Assembly: GCA_963721115.1 (NCBI GenBank)
Contig: CAVRIA010000010.1
Span: 124,001-188,000 of the forward strand
Reading direction: 5' to 3'
DNA: 64,000 nucleotides
Source: CAVRIA01 sp963721115
GTDB lineage: Bacteria; Desulfobacterota; Binatia; HRBIN30; CADEER01
The notes beneath the pieces are model-generated. The model was not told the DNA's origin. It was given only the letters and a program-made list of their open reading frames with translations, and did no database searches. A program made the translations under genes and the position numbers. Positions 8,716-17,886 of the stretch are shown in pieces (position 1 is the stretch's first letter; each line of letters opens with the position of its first letter).

Positions 8716-8785
8716 GCCTGCCGCCCGCCATACCGCGGGCGCTCAGCGATCGGTCCTTGCCCGGCGATTCGCGCAGCCGGCGGGT

Positions 8786-8850
8786 CGTTGGCTGTGGGGC
8801 TGTTGGCTGCTGGATCACCAACAACCAACAACCCAACAACCAACAACCTT
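8786..8850. terminator. CCAACAACC tract with inverted GTTGG copies between convergent genes
   Basis: The gap between two convergent genes holds GTTGGCTG and TGTTGGCTG, followed by repeated CCAACAACC units that are partly their reverse complement. It could serve as a bidirectional terminator. Similar CCAACAACC tracts recur near 25590 and 25805, so it may simply be a dispersed low-complexity repeat. Confidence 0.35.
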
Positions 8851-8857
8851 CAAGCCG

Positions 8858-11248
8858 CTACTGCGCCTTGGCCTTGAACAACGCGGGCTCGTTCTTCTTG
8901 ATGTCGGGCGTGTCGTACACGCCCTCGAAGCAGATCCCGTTGCTCTGGTTGATCAGCTGCACCTTCACCGGCAGGTCCAGGGCCAGCATCGGGTCGGAGG
9001 CCGGCGGCAGGTCGGGCAGGTTGTCTCCCTTGCCCTTCACCAGCGCCTTCGACTTGTTCTGGTCGCTGCCCTTGAGGATGACCTTCTGGACGCCGTACTC
9101 GGTGAGCGTGTTGTCCTTGAACTTGTAGCCTTTGGTTCCGATGGGCTTCCACAACGTCCCGTCGGGCATCACGTCGAGCTCGGCCACCAGGGAGGCCGTC
9201 GTCCCGGCGTACACGCACAGGCTGTAGTCGGCGCTCGTCGTCGGATCGCCAAACTCGGTCTGGTCGGTAGACTCGCCCTTGATCCACTTCCAGATCAGCT
9301 TGTCCTTGCTGTCCGGCGTCTTGTTCTTGACCAGGAAGATGGACTTCGTCGCCGAGCGGCAGGCCAGCGGCCCGGACGGGCAGCCGCCCGACAGGCAGAT
9401 GCCCTCGATCTCGTCGCAGTACGCCCCACCGCACGGATCGCCGCTTCCCGTGCACGCGCCGCTCTGGCACGTCTCGACGCCGGTGCAGAACATCCCGTCG
9501 TCGGTGCATGATGTGCCGTCCGGTGAGAAGGTGTCGGGCGGGCACTGTTTGCTCGACCCGTCGCAGTCTTCGGCCGGATCACATTCGCCGCTGCTGGCAC
9601 GGCACTCGGTACCAGCCGGCTTCACGGCATCGGGCGGGCAGGCCGCGCTCGAGCCGTCGCACACCTCCTCCTCGTCGCAGACGTCGCCCGTGGTAACGGC
9701 CCGGCAGACCGTACCGGCGCTCACGAACACGTCGGGCGGGCAGGCATCTCCCACCGTGCCGTCGCACTGCTCTTCCACGTCGCAGTCTCCGGCTGCAGGA
9801 CGGCAGACGGTACCGGCACTGGACACCACGTCGGGCGGGCAGGTCGCCCCTGGCGTCCCGGTGCAGGTCTCGTCCGGATCGCACAGGTCGCCCGATCCTG
9901 TGCGGCACACGACGCCGGCGTTGCCCGGCGCATCGTCGGCCGGGCAGGCCTGGCCCGCCGTCCCGGTGCACGTCTCGTCCAAGTCACACGAGTCGCCAGA
10001 GCCCGTGCGGCACACGGTCCCCGAAGGCGTCACCACGTCCGGCGGACAGGTCGCCAGCGGCGTGCCCGAGCACGTCTCGGCCGGATCGCAGGAGTCACCC
10101 GAGCCGGCGCGGCAGACCGTGCCGGCACTCGCCACGACGTCCGGAGGGCAGGTCGCCCCCGGCGTTCCGGTACAGGTCTCGTTCGGGTCGCAGGAGTCAC
10201 CCGAGCCGGTGCGGCACACCGTCCCGCTCGGCGCCACCACGTCCGCCGGGCAGCTCGCGCTGCCGCCGGTGCAGGTCTCGTCCGGATCGCAGGAGTCGCC
10301 CGAGCCGGTGCGGCACACCGTGCCACTCGGCTGGAAGCCGTTGGCCGGGCACGTGGCGCTCGAACCAGTGCACATTTCCGCAACGTCGCAGATGCCCGCC
10401 GACACGCGGCAGGTCTGACTCGAGGAGCGGTACGTACACGAAGTCGTGCAGCACGACGTCGCGCTGCCGTTGGAACCGCCCAAGTCGCACTGCTCGGGGC
10501 TGTCCACCACCCCGTCGCCGCAGTCCGAGTAGTAGAAGCCCAAATCGACCTTGCTGATGTCCGTACCCCCCGAGGTGTGGGTCGGGTCGAACACCGCCGA
10601 CAGCACGTTGCCGAGGGCAAAGTGCGGGTCGCTCCCCTGCACGTCCACCCGAATCGAAAAGCTGGTCCCACTGGTGATCTTGAACAGTCGCTGAATCGCC
10701 CCGTTGCTGTTGTCCGCCGGAGGTCCCAGTGCTCCCCCCGTCGACACCACCGTCGCCGAGCCCGAGGTCAGCGTCAGCACCAGCTTGTTGGTCACCACCT
10801 GTGTGCCGTTGATCGCGTCCGGGATGCTCGACGAGCTGGTGTACGTAATAGAGGTCGCCGTCGAGCTCGAGAAGGCGAAGATCTCCCCGCCCGTCGGCCC
10901 CGAGCCGTCCGTCGCGTTGCCATTGGCGTTGATGTCGTTGCGGATGCCGAAGTACACGTTCGAGTGCGAGCCCAAGCTCAGCGAGGAGCACGTCACCGTC
11001 GCCCCACCGGTAACCCCGGTCGTCCCGCTCACCGAGCAGGAGCCGCCGCCCGGCAGCGTGTAGCTGGGCCCGCCGGTGATCACCAGCGCCGAGGCGCTCG
11101 AGGCGGCCACCAGCAGCGCCAGCGCCCCGAAGGCCGCCACACCCCGCAGCGCCCACCTCCCGCGTGCGTCGCGAAGCGATTTCGCAAATTCAGACACCGC
11201 AGCGGTATCCGCGACTGACTGTTCCCCATGTGGCCGAAATAACGTCAT
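8858..11248 (-). CDS. Secreted disintegrin-like Cys-repeat protein (MTLFR family, copy 1)
   Basis: The product is a 796-residue exported protein. A 30-residue polar N-terminus precedes a hydrophobic segment ending SSASA, the likely signal-peptide cut. A beta-rich domain (about residues 55-240, ITGGPSYTLPGGGSC...) follows. Nine tandem units of about 33 residues come next, with the pattern CR-x5-CD-x2-E-x-C-x-G-x4-CP-D, strikingly like one arm of ADAM disintegrin domains. The last 140 residues form the shared C-terminal domain seen in other secreted proteins here (DKLIWKWIKG, GYKFKD, GVQKVILKGS, GICFEGVYD). The frame is intact. Its start lies 45 bp downstream of the HGS-peptide gene on the same strand, so the two probably share a transcript. 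A cell-surface or matrix role is inferred. Confidence 0.82.
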   Translation of the reverse strand: MTLFRPHGEQSVADTAAVSEFAKSLRDARGRWALRGVAAFGALALLVAASSASALVITGGPSYTLPGGGSCSVSGTTGVTGGATVTCSSLSLGSHSNVYFGIRNDINANGNATDGSGPTGGEIFAFSSSTATSITYTSSSSIPDAINGTQVVTNKLVLTLTSGSATVVSTGGALGPPADNSNGAIQRLFKITSGTSFSIRVDVQGSDPHFALGNVLSAVFDPTHTSGGTDISKVDLGFYYSDCGDGVVDSPEQCDLGGSNGSATSCCTTSCTYRSSSQTCRVSAGICDVAEMCTGSSATCPANGFQPSGTVCRTGSGDSCDPDETCTGGSASCPADVVAPSGTVCRTGSGDSCDPNETCTGTPGATCPPDVVASAGTVCRAGSGDSCDPAETCSGTPLATCPPDVVTPSGTVCRTGSGDSCDLDETCTGTAGQACPADDAPGNAGVVCRTGSGDLCDPDETCTGTPGATCPPDVVSSAGTVCRPAAGDCDVEEQCDGTVGDACPPDVFVSAGTVCRAVTTGDVCDEEEVCDGSSAACPPDAVKPAGTECRASSGECDPAEDCDGSSKQCPPDTFSPDGTSCTDDGMFCTGVETCQSGACTGSGDPCGGAYCDEIEGICLSGGCPSGPLACRSATKSIFLVKNKTPDSKDKLIWKWIKGESTDQTEFGDPTTSADYSLCVYAGTTASLVAELDVMPDGTLWKPIGTKGYKFKDNTLTEYGVQKVILKGSDQNKSKALVKGKGDNLPDLPPASDPMLALDLPVKVQLINQSNGICFEGVYDTPDIKKNEPALFKAKAQ

Positions 11249-11293
11249 CTTGACGCCCCCGTTCGCGCTGCAGTGCTGCGTGCACCGGCATTC

Positions 11294-11611
11294 TCACCAG
11301 CTGCCGTGGCTGCCGTGCGAGCCGTGACTGCCGTGACTGCCGTGACTGCCGTGCGAGCCGTGCGAACCGTGGCTGCCGTGCGAACCGTGGCTGCCGTGAC
11401 TGCCATGGCTGCCGTGCGAGCCGTGCGATGCGTGCGACATGTGCTGCGCCAACAGCATCTTCTCGCTGTTGGGCTCCGTGCGCAGGGCCTGCGCTGCCTC
11501 GGACGCATCCAGCGCCGCCACCGGCTTCACCGCCTGGCGCGCCTCGTCCGGGCTGAGGAAATCGAGTGGCTTCTTCCGCAACGAGGGCAGACCGTTCTTC
11601 CTTTCGCTCAT
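11294..11611 (-). CDS. His-Gly-Ser repeat peptide, candidate Hxs precursor (copy 1)
   Basis: The product has 105 residues from the ATG at 11611, chosen because AGGAG lies 6 nt upstream; the longer open frame to 11755 is not supported. The leader (residues 1-62) has LPSLRKKPLDFLS, DEARQAVKPVAALD and SEKMLLAQHMSHAS. The core is exactly 14 consecutive His-Gly-Ser triplets and a terminal Trp. Ser is encoded by several different codons (AGC, TCG, TCA, AGT), so the repeat is kept at the protein level. It fits the HxsA type of substrate: a leader plus a C-terminal His-x-Ser tract. It is followed 45 bp later by the disintegrin-like gene. It lies 3.5 kb from the maturase operon and on the opposite strand. 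Confidence 0.85.
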   Translation of the reverse strand: MSERKNGLPSLRKKPLDFLSPDEARQAVKPVAALDASEAAQALRTEPNSEKMLLAQHMSHASHGSHGSHGSHGSHGSHGSHGSHGSHGSHGSHGSHGSHGSHGSW

Positions 11612-11797
11612 TGTCGCTCCTTTGGAAATTCGCCCCCGTGCGCGCTTCGCGCTCCGATGGGCTCGGCCCCGCGAGCAAAGCCCGCCGGGCCTCCTGATCG
11701 CTTTCCACAGTCTTCGGGCGTGCGCAGGCGGATGCTTTCTCTGTTTGCGTACCACGGTGTCGCGCCGCCGGTAAAGAAGAATTCGGGCGTCCGGCGG

Positions 11798-12565
11798 TCA
11801 CGTCGGGAAGGGTTCGTCGAGGCCGAGGAGGGCCCTGATCGAGGCGTCGCGCGGACGATCGAGGACCTGCGCCGGAGTGCCGTCCTCGACGATGCGTCCC
11901 TCGGCCAGGACCAGCATGCGGCCGGCAATGCGGCGCGCAAAGGCGAGCTGGTGGGTCACCATCAGCATCGTCTGTCCGGCGGAGGCGAGGTCGGCGACCA
12001 CCGACAGCACCTCTCCCGCCAGGCGCGGATCGAGCGCCGAGGTGGGCTCGTCGAGCAGCAGCACGTCGGGCTCCATCGCCAGGGCGCGGGCGATCGCGAC
12101 GCGCTGCTGCTGGCCGCCGGAGAGGGTGTGCGGAAACGCTTCGACGTGAGCGGCGAGGCCGACCTGATCGAGCAGCGCCTCGGCCCGGCTGCGTGCGGTC
12201 TCGGGCGGCAGGCCGAGAACCCGCCGCGGCGCCTCGACGACGTTGCCGAGCACGCTCAGGTGGGGGAACAGATGGAAGCTCTGGAAGACCATGCCGACGC
12301 GCGTGCGAACGGCGCGCAGGGCAACGGCGTCGCTGCGCTCGCTCATCGATGGGCGCAGGCGATGCCCGGCGATCTCCACCTCGCCGTAACTGAACGGCGC
12401 CAGGTAGTTGAGCGCCCGCAGAAGGGTCGTCTTGCCGCCGCCCGACGGTCCGACCACGGCTACCACCTCGCCGCGGCGCACGGCCAGATCGATGCCGCGC
12501 AGAATCTCCGCGCCGCCGAGGCGCACGCGCAGGCCGCGAACCTTCAGGATCAGGTCCCCGCTCAT
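11798..12565 (-). CDS. Polar amino-acid ABC transporter ATP-binding protein (GlnQ/HisP type)
   Basis: This is a 255-residue ABC ATPase. Walker A is GPSGGGKTT (about residue 39), the Q-loop is in VFQSFHLFPH, the signature is LSGGQQQR, Walker B is VLLLDEPTSALDP, and the H-loop His is in VTHQLAF. The FQSFHLFPHLSVLGNV stretch is typical of the GlnQ/HisP/ArtP group that powers uptake of polar amino acids. The ATG overlaps the stop of the upstream binding-protein/permease gene (ATGA at 12562-12565), so the two form one transporter. The DNA 11612-11797 downstream holds no gene. Confidence 0.92.
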   Translation of the reverse strand: MSGDLILKVRGLRVRLGGAEILRGIDLAVRRGEVVAVVGPSGGGKTTLLRALNYLAPFSYGEVEIAGHRLRPSMSERSDAVALRAVRTRVGMVFQSFHLFPHLSVLGNVVEAPRRVLGLPPETARSRAEALLDQVGLAAHVEAFPHTLSGGQQQRVAIARALAMEPDVLLLDEPTSALDPRLAGEVLSVVADLASAGQTMLMVTHQLAFARRIAGRMLVLAEGRIVEDGTPAQVLDRPRDASIRALLGLDEPFPT

Positions 12566-14061
12566 CCCGGCACCGGCAGCAGACGGCGTTCGAGCCGGCG
12601 AGCCAAGCGCGACAGGGGATAGCTCAGGGAGAGATAGAGCGCGGCGCAGAGGAGCCCCGGTCCGAGCCAGCCGCGCACGTCGACCGCGGTGATCGTCATC
12701 TGCTTGGTCAGCTCCACCACCGTGATCACCGAGACCAGGGACGAGTCCTTGAGCAGGGCGATGAAGTCGTTGGCCACACCGGGCAGGGCGACGCGCAGCG
12801 CTTGCGGCAGAACGATTCTGCGCAGGGCGAGGCGGCGCGACATGCCCAGGGCCAGCGCCGCCTCGGTCTGCCCGATCGGAACCGCCTCCATGCCGGCGCG
12901 GTACAGCTCCGCCTCGTACGCAGCGTAGTTCATGCCCAGGCCGACGACGGCGGCGGTGAACGCGTCCAGGGGAAGAACCGGCGCCAGCCCGTAGTAGAGC
13001 ACGTAGAGCTGCAACAGCAGAGGCGTGCCGCGGAAGAGCTCGACGTAGGCGGTCGCCAGCCCGCCCGCCCAGCGCCCCGCGTAGCGGCGCAGCAGGCTGA
13101 GCGCCAATCCGCCGGCCACCGCAATCCCCATCGCCAGGGCGGAGATCACCGCCGTGATCCACGTCGCGCGCAGGAACAGGAGCAGCTGCGCCGGCGTCAT
13201 CGCGCGCAGCCCCGAGCTCTCGGACAGCGAGGCCGAGGAGGCCTTCGGGGCAGTGGTCGCGGCCGCCAGCGCCGCCTGCGGCTCGTTCCACAGCTTCCAG
13301 CGCGTCAGAATCGCGCGCAGCTCGCCGTCGGCCATCATGGCGCCGAGGGCGGCGTCGACGGCGCCGAGCAGGGCGGTATCCGCAGGGCGCACCGCAATTG
13401 CGTAGACGCCCTGGCCGACGCTTCCCGCCGAGCGCAAGTCGGGCCGAACCAGACCGTACCGATTGGCGATGATGTCGTCGTGGACGACGGCGCGGATCCT
13501 GCCTTCTTCGAGGTCGATGTAGGGCTCCTCCACGCCTTCGTAGAGCACGGTGTCGATTCCGGGTGCCCGCGCCAGGATATCGGCGGCCAGCGATCCGGTG
13601 AGGGTGCCGACGCGCTCGCCGCGCAGGTCGTCCAGAGCGTGCAAGGCGTCGTCCCCCTTGCGCACGACGAGTGTCTCGCGGAAGGCGAAATAGGGGCGGG
13701 TGAACGCGACGCGACGGCGCCGGGCGGGAGTGACCTCCAGCCCGTTCAGGATCATCTCGAAGTCGCCGCGCTCCAGCGCCGGGATCAGGTGATGCCAGTC
13801 GTTCTGCACCAGCTCCGCGCGCGCGCCGAGGCGGCGCGCGATGGCGTCCGCGATCTCCACCTCGAAGCCGATCACCCGGTCGGCGTCCTGCGGGTCCTGG
13901 TAGGCGTACGGCTCGCCCCCCTGCACGTCGGCGCCCCAACGCAGTGTGCCGCTCGCTCGGACGCGCGCCAGGGCGCCCTCGCCGGCGAGCGCGGCGGGAG
14001 CGACGAGCGGCAGCAGGAGCACGACGCCGAGAGCGCCGGCGAGCGCGGGGATGCGGGTCAT
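12562..14061 (-). CDS. Fused substrate-binding protein and permease of a polar amino-acid ABC transporter
   Basis: One chain of 499 residues joins two usual subunits. Residues 1-26 are a signal peptide ending APAALAG. Residues 30-240 form a family 3 extracellular solute-binding domain (GTLRWGADVQGGEPY, VIGFEVEIADAIARRL, FEMILNGLEVTPARR, FTRPYF). After a short Ala/Ser linker, residues 270-499 form a HisM/GlnP-type permease with about five membrane helices and the EAA loop motif (EAALALGMSRRLALRRIVLPQA). Such fusions are known in this family. The start is ATG 14061, immediately before the hydrophobic segment. It is divergent from the SGNH hydrolase gene; 14062-14187 should hold both promoters. 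Confidence 0.9.
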   Translation of the reverse strand: MTRIPALAGALGVVLLLPLVAPAALAGEGALARVRASGTLRWGADVQGGEPYAYQDPQDADRVIGFEVEIADAIARRLGARAELVQNDWHHLIPALERGDFEMILNGLEVTPARRRRVAFTRPYFAFRETLVVRKGDDALHALDDLRGERVGTLTGSLAADILARAPGIDTVLYEGVEEPYIDLEEGRIRAVVHDDIIANRYGLVRPDLRSAGSVGQGVYAIAVRPADTALLGAVDAALGAMMADGELRAILTRWKLWNEPQAALAAATTAPKASSASLSESSGLRAMTPAQLLLFLRATWITAVISALAMGIAVAGGLALSLLRRYAGRWAGGLATAYVELFRGTPLLLQLYVLYYGLAPVLPLDAFTAAVVGLGMNYAAYEAELYRAGMEAVPIGQTEAALALGMSRRLALRRIVLPQALRVALPGVANDFIALLKDSSLVSVITVVELTKQMTITAVDVRGWLGPGLLCAALYLSLSYPLSRLARRLERRLLPVPG

Positions 14062-14187
14062 CGCGTGTCGGCCCCGAAAGCTGCCACACGCGGCGCGCGT
14101 TGGCCAACCGCCACGATTCGGGACCGCGGAGGTTTCCTTCTTGACACCGGGAGACGCCGTGCAGTACGCCGCATGGGGGAACCTGGA

Positions 14188-16680
14188 ATGTCGCTGGGGA
14201 AGATCTCGGGGCGACCGCTCCGCTGCGTCGGTGCCGCTCTGCTGACTCTCGCCGTCGCCGGCGGGGCGCGGGCTTCTCTGTTGAGCGACTCGATCAGCGT
14301 CTCCGGCGACAGCATCTCGCGCGCCTTCGACGCCAATACCTCGTCCTGCAACTACGGCGACAACGCCTCCCGCAACTGGTCGAGCGGCGACGACCACGGC
14401 TCCTCCTTCTGCAGTACCGGCGGCGACGGCACGTACAGCCAGGCGGAACGTCTGGAATGCGCCAAGGGCGCGAACGTCACCGTGTTCAACGACGCGGTCA
14501 GCGGCGCCGACATGTTGAGCGACTTCTTCAACCAGGCGAGCAGCATCCGCAGCCACTTGTCGTCCGCTCCCGCACCTCACCTGGTCAGCGTCTTCCTCGG
14601 CCACAACGACGCGTGCACGAACACGCAGTCGAAGACCGGCAACGGCTGCTCGGGCGACCGCGACCCCAACAACTACTGCCGGACCACCAACGCGGCGTTC
14701 GAGCGCGAGTTTCGGCGCGGCCTCGACCAGCTCATCCAGATCCCCAGCTCGCGCATCGCGGTGCTCGCCACCGCACGCATCTCGGAGCTCTGCAACTTCC
14801 AGTCGAAGAACGGCTGCGGCGTCAGCTTCGGGCTGCCCTGCGACATCATCTGGGGACTGGGCAGCATCGCCGGCAACGTCTTCGGCGCCGGCGGCATCTG
14901 CGCCTCGTTGACGTCCGACTGCTCCGACCAGCGCCGCATCGACATGTACAACACGCTGGTCGGCTACAACGAGATTCTCGAGCGCGTCACCGCGGAGTAC
15001 GCCGCCATCCCGCCCGGTGGCACGTCCGCAACCGGGGCCGTGAAGGCGATCGACGTCGAGCTGCGCTACTGGAGCGGAGCGTTCTACTACAAGTTCCAGA
15101 GCGGCGACGTGTCGTGCTGCGACTGCTTCCACCCCTCGGACCAAGGGCAGGCGCAGCTGGCCGAGTTCGCCTGGGACGGCCTGCAGTGCGGCGTCGACGC
15201 GCAGTGCTGCGGCGATTCGGGCAGCGCCCTGGGCAACGCGCGCTGCGACACGGTCGACACGTGGAGCTCCTATCCGGGCGGCTTCTGGGCCAACGGCGTC
15301 GTGTGCGGCAACGGCGTGGTGGACCCGGGAGAGCAATGCGACGACGGCAACACCGACGGCGGCGACTGCTGCTCCTCGACCTGCCAGTTCGAGGCCGAGG
15401 GGAACGCCTGCGCCGACGACGGCAACGCCTGCACCGACGACGTATGCGACGGGGCCGGCGCCTGCGCCCACCCGGCCGCCAACGGTGTCTCCTGCGACGA
15501 CGGTGTGTTCTGCAACGGCGACGACGTCTGCAGTGGCGGCGCCTGTAGCGGCCACGCCGGCGATCCGTGCGCGCTGGGCCTCGACTGTGCCGACACCTGC
15601 AACGAAGCCGGACGCACGTGCCTCGACCCGGCCGGAGCTCCTTGTGACGATGACGGCAACCTCTGTACCTCCGACGTGTGCAACGGCGGCGGCAGCTGTG
15701 TGCATCCGCCGAACAGCGCGTCTTGCGACGACGGGGTGTTCTGCAACGGAGCGGATTTCTGCGCCGGCGGAACGTGCTCGCAGCATTCGGGCGATCCATG
15801 TGCGGGGGGCGCGGACTGCGCCGACACGTGCAACGAAGGTCCCCACACCTGCTTCGCTCCGGCCGGAACCGGCTGCGCGGACGACGGCAACGCCTGCACC
15901 GACGATCGCTGCGACGGCTCGGGGGCGTGCGCGCACCCGGCCAACGGCGCGCCCTGCGACGACGGAGACGCGTGCACGACCGGCGACACCTGCGCCGGCG
16001 GCACCTGTGTCGGCGGCGCGCCGCCGCTCTGCGCCCCCTGCCAGGTGTGCGAGCCGGAGAGCGGTTGCAGCGGGACGATCTGCACCCCGACCCCAACAGC
16101 GGTCGACACGCCGACGCCCACACCCATTGCCACGCCGACGGCGACGCCGACCGCCACGGCCACGCCGCGCCTCTGTCCCGATGCCCCGCGGCCGGGTTGT
16201 CGCACGGCGGAGAAGTCCCTGCTTCTGCTCGACGACAAGGACGGCGGCCGGCACGACCGCGTGCTGTGGAAGTTCGTGCGCGGCCAGTCGACCAGCCAGG
16301 CGGACTTCGGCGAGCCGACCGCCACCACCGACTACGCCCTCTGCATCTACGACGCCGCGGATCGGATCCTGCGCCTCGATGTCGGCGCCGATTTCTTCCG
16401 CTGGCGACCGAGCGGCGACCGCGGCTGGACGTACAAGGACCGTTCCGGGTCGCAAGCGGGCGTACAGAAGATTCGCCTCAAGGGCAGCGACCGCGACCAC
16501 ACGGTGGTGCTGCTGAAGGGCAAGGGCGAGAACACGCCGGCGATGAGTCTCGGATCGCTGCCGGCGCCGATCACGGTTCAGCTCACCAACGGCGACACAC
16601 CGGTCTGCTGGGAAGCCGTCTACTCGGCGGGCGACATCAGCCGCAACGAAGCCGACCGACTCAAGGCGGCCGCCCGCTGA
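14188..16680 (+). CDS. Secreted SGNH/GDSL hydrolase with Cys-rich repeats and Thr-Pro linker
   Basis: The product has 830 residues. A signal peptide ends near residue 30 (GGARAS). The SGNH hydrolase domain shows block I GDSIS (Ser 42), block III GHND (138-141) and block V DCFHP (Asp 312, His 315), so the triad is complete and esterase or lipase activity is likely. A DUF4215-type module (CGNGVVDPGEQCDDGN, about residue 372) follows, then several CDDGVFCNG/C-x-GGxC repeats, a Thr-Pro-Ala linker (about 632-665) and the shared C-terminal domain (HDRVLWKFVRG, GWTYKD, GVQKIRLKGS, VCWEAVY). ATG 14188 has GGGGGA upstream; an in-frame ATG at 14173 is possible. The frame is intact. Confidence 0.88.
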   Translation: MSLGKISGRPLRCVGAALLTLAVAGGARASLLSDSISVSGDSISRAFDANTSSCNYGDNASRNWSSGDDHGSSFCSTGGDGTYSQAERLECAKGANVTVFNDAVSGADMLSDFFNQASSIRSHLSSAPAPHLVSVFLGHNDACTNTQSKTGNGCSGDRDPNNYCRTTNAAFEREFRRGLDQLIQIPSSRIAVLATARISELCNFQSKNGCGVSFGLPCDIIWGLGSIAGNVFGAGGICASLTSDCSDQRRIDMYNTLVGYNEILERVTAEYAAIPPGGTSATGAVKAIDVELRYWSGAFYYKFQSGDVSCCDCFHPSDQGQAQLAEFAWDGLQCGVDAQCCGDSGSALGNARCDTVDTWSSYPGGFWANGVVCGNGVVDPGEQCDDGNTDGGDCCSSTCQFEAEGNACADDGNACTDDVCDGAGACAHPAANGVSCDDGVFCNGDDVCSGGACSGHAGDPCALGLDCADTCNEAGRTCLDPAGAPCDDDGNLCTSDVCNGGGSCVHPPNSASCDDGVFCNGADFCAGGTCSQHSGDPCAGGADCADTCNEGPHTCFAPAGTGCADDGNACTDDRCDGSGACAHPANGAPCDDGDACTTGDTCAGGTCVGGAPPLCAPCQVCEPESGCSGTICTPTPTAVDTPTPTPIATPTATPTATATPRLCPDAPRPGCRTAEKSLLLLDDKDGGRHDRVLWKFVRGQSTSQADFGEPTATTDYALCIYDAADRILRLDVGADFFRWRPSGDRGWTYKDRSGSQAGVQKIRLKGSDRDHTVVLLKGKGENTPAMSLGSLPAPITVQLTNGDTPVCWEAVYSAGDISRNEADRLKAAAR

Positions 16681-16697
16681 CCGGCGGGCGGTGTCTC

Positions 16698-17651
16698 ATG
16701 CACCGGCGCGTCCGACTCGGCGGCAGCCCGCTCGAGGTCGTCCCCCTCGGCGTCGGCTGTTGGGCGTGGGGCGACCAGGAGTATTGGCGCTACGGCTCGG
16801 ACCACGGGCCGCGCGACGTGGTCGCCGCGTTCGACGCCTGCCTCGCCGCCGACCTCGACCTGTTCGACACGGCCGAGGCCTACGGCTGGGGCAAGGGCGA
16901 GCAGATTCTCGGCGCGCTGGTGCGCAAGAGCGGGCGCGCCCTGGTAGTGGCGACCAAGTATGCGCCACTCGCGAGGCGCGGCGGCCCGGGAGCCATTGCC
17001 AGAGGCCTGGCGGGAAGCCTGAAGCGGCTTGGCCTGCCGCGCGTCGATCTGTACCAGCTGCACTGGGCCGACCGAGAAGAGGCCCCCATCGGCGCCGTGA
17101 TGGACGTCTTCGCCGATGCCGTGCACGCGGGGCGCGTCGGCGCCGTCGGGGTGAGCAACTTCGGCGCCTCGGAGATGCGCGAGGCGCACGTCGCCCTGGC
17201 GCGGCGCGGCGTGCCGCTGGCGACGAATCAGGTACGCTACTCGCTCCTCCACCGCGCGCCCGAAACCGACGGCGTGCTGGACGCCTGCCGGGAGCTCGGG
17301 GTCACCCTGCTCGCCTACAGCCCCCTCGAGCAGGGGTTGCTCACCGGCAAGTATGGGCCGGGGAGCCCCCCGCCCGGGCCGCGCGCGGAGGCCGCCTGGT
17401 TCGCGGCGAGCAACGTGGCGGCCGCGCAACCGGTCGTCGCCGAGCTGCGCTCCATCGCCGCCGCGCACGGTGTCGACGCCGCTGCCGCGGCCATCGCCTG
17501 GCTGCTGGCGAAGCCCGGGGTCGTCCCGCTGCCCGGAGCGAAGACGGCCGAGCAGGCGGCGGGCAACGCGAAGGCCCTCGACGTGAGACTGGACGGAACG
17601 GAGATCGCGCGGCTCGACGCAGCGACGGAGCCCTGGCGAGCGGCGCGCTGA
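16698..17651 (+). CDS. Aldo/keto reductase
   Basis: This 317-residue TIM-barrel NADPH-dependent oxidoreductase starts 17 bp after the SGNH hydrolase. The active-site tetrad can be followed: Asp 57 and Tyr 62 in DTAEAYGWG, Lys 87 in VATKY and the His of LYQLHWAD. VGVSNFGASEM is the conserved beta-6 loop, and the C-terminal part has the cofactor loop PLPGAKTAEQ. It is close to the general stress/YajO-like group. The substrate, probably a small carbonyl compound, is not identifiable. Confidence 0.9.
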   Translation: MHRRVRLGGSPLEVVPLGVGCWAWGDQEYWRYGSDHGPRDVVAAFDACLAADLDLFDTAEAYGWGKGEQILGALVRKSGRALVVATKYAPLARRGGPGAIARGLAGSLKRLGLPRVDLYQLHWADREEAPIGAVMDVFADAVHAGRVGAVGVSNFGASEMREAHVALARRGVPLATNQVRYSLLHRAPETDGVLDACRELGVTLLAYSPLEQGLLTGKYGPGSPPPGPRAEAAWFAASNVAAAQPVVAELRSIAAAHGVDAAAAAIAWLLAKPGVVPLPGAKTAEQAAGNAKALDVRLDGTEIARLDAATEPWRAAR

Positions 17652-17703
17652 GCGGCTTTGCACAACGATTCGCTCCAGCCGCACACAGCGACCGGCGCGA
17701 ACC

Positions 17704-17789
17704 CGTCATTCCCGCGAAAGCGAAAGCGGGAATCCACGGGATACCCCGCTACCTCCCCACCTGGATGCCCGCTTTCGCGGGCAAGACGG
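17704..17789. repeat. REP-like palindromic repeat
   Basis: The arms are CGTCATTCCCGCGAAAGC..., with a GGGAATCCA end, and TGGATGCCCGCTTTCGCGGGC, about 25 bp apart. This is the widespread extragenic palindrome type built on CCCGCTTTCGCGGG. It lies between convergent genes and could terminate both transcripts. Confidence 0.7.
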
Positions 17790-17886
17790 CATCAGGAACT
17801 ATTTGGGAAAAGCCGGGCTGAGGGCCTCCGCGCCTGGCCCGCGCTGATCGGGGGCCAGGCGCGGAGGGACACCGCGGCGAGACGTC

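Noticed and set aside
11296..11430. Short regular DNA repeat that could be taken for a microsatellite or CRISPR-like array
   Set aside because: The 9-bp period is a codon triplet repeat (Ser-Gly-His on the complement) with varied Ser codons, inside a gene with ribosome site and leader; there are no spacers.
11612..11755. N-terminal extension of HGS peptide 1 to 11755
   Set aside because: The extension is Arg-rich, absent from copy 2, and the internal ATG at 11611 has a proper ribosome site.
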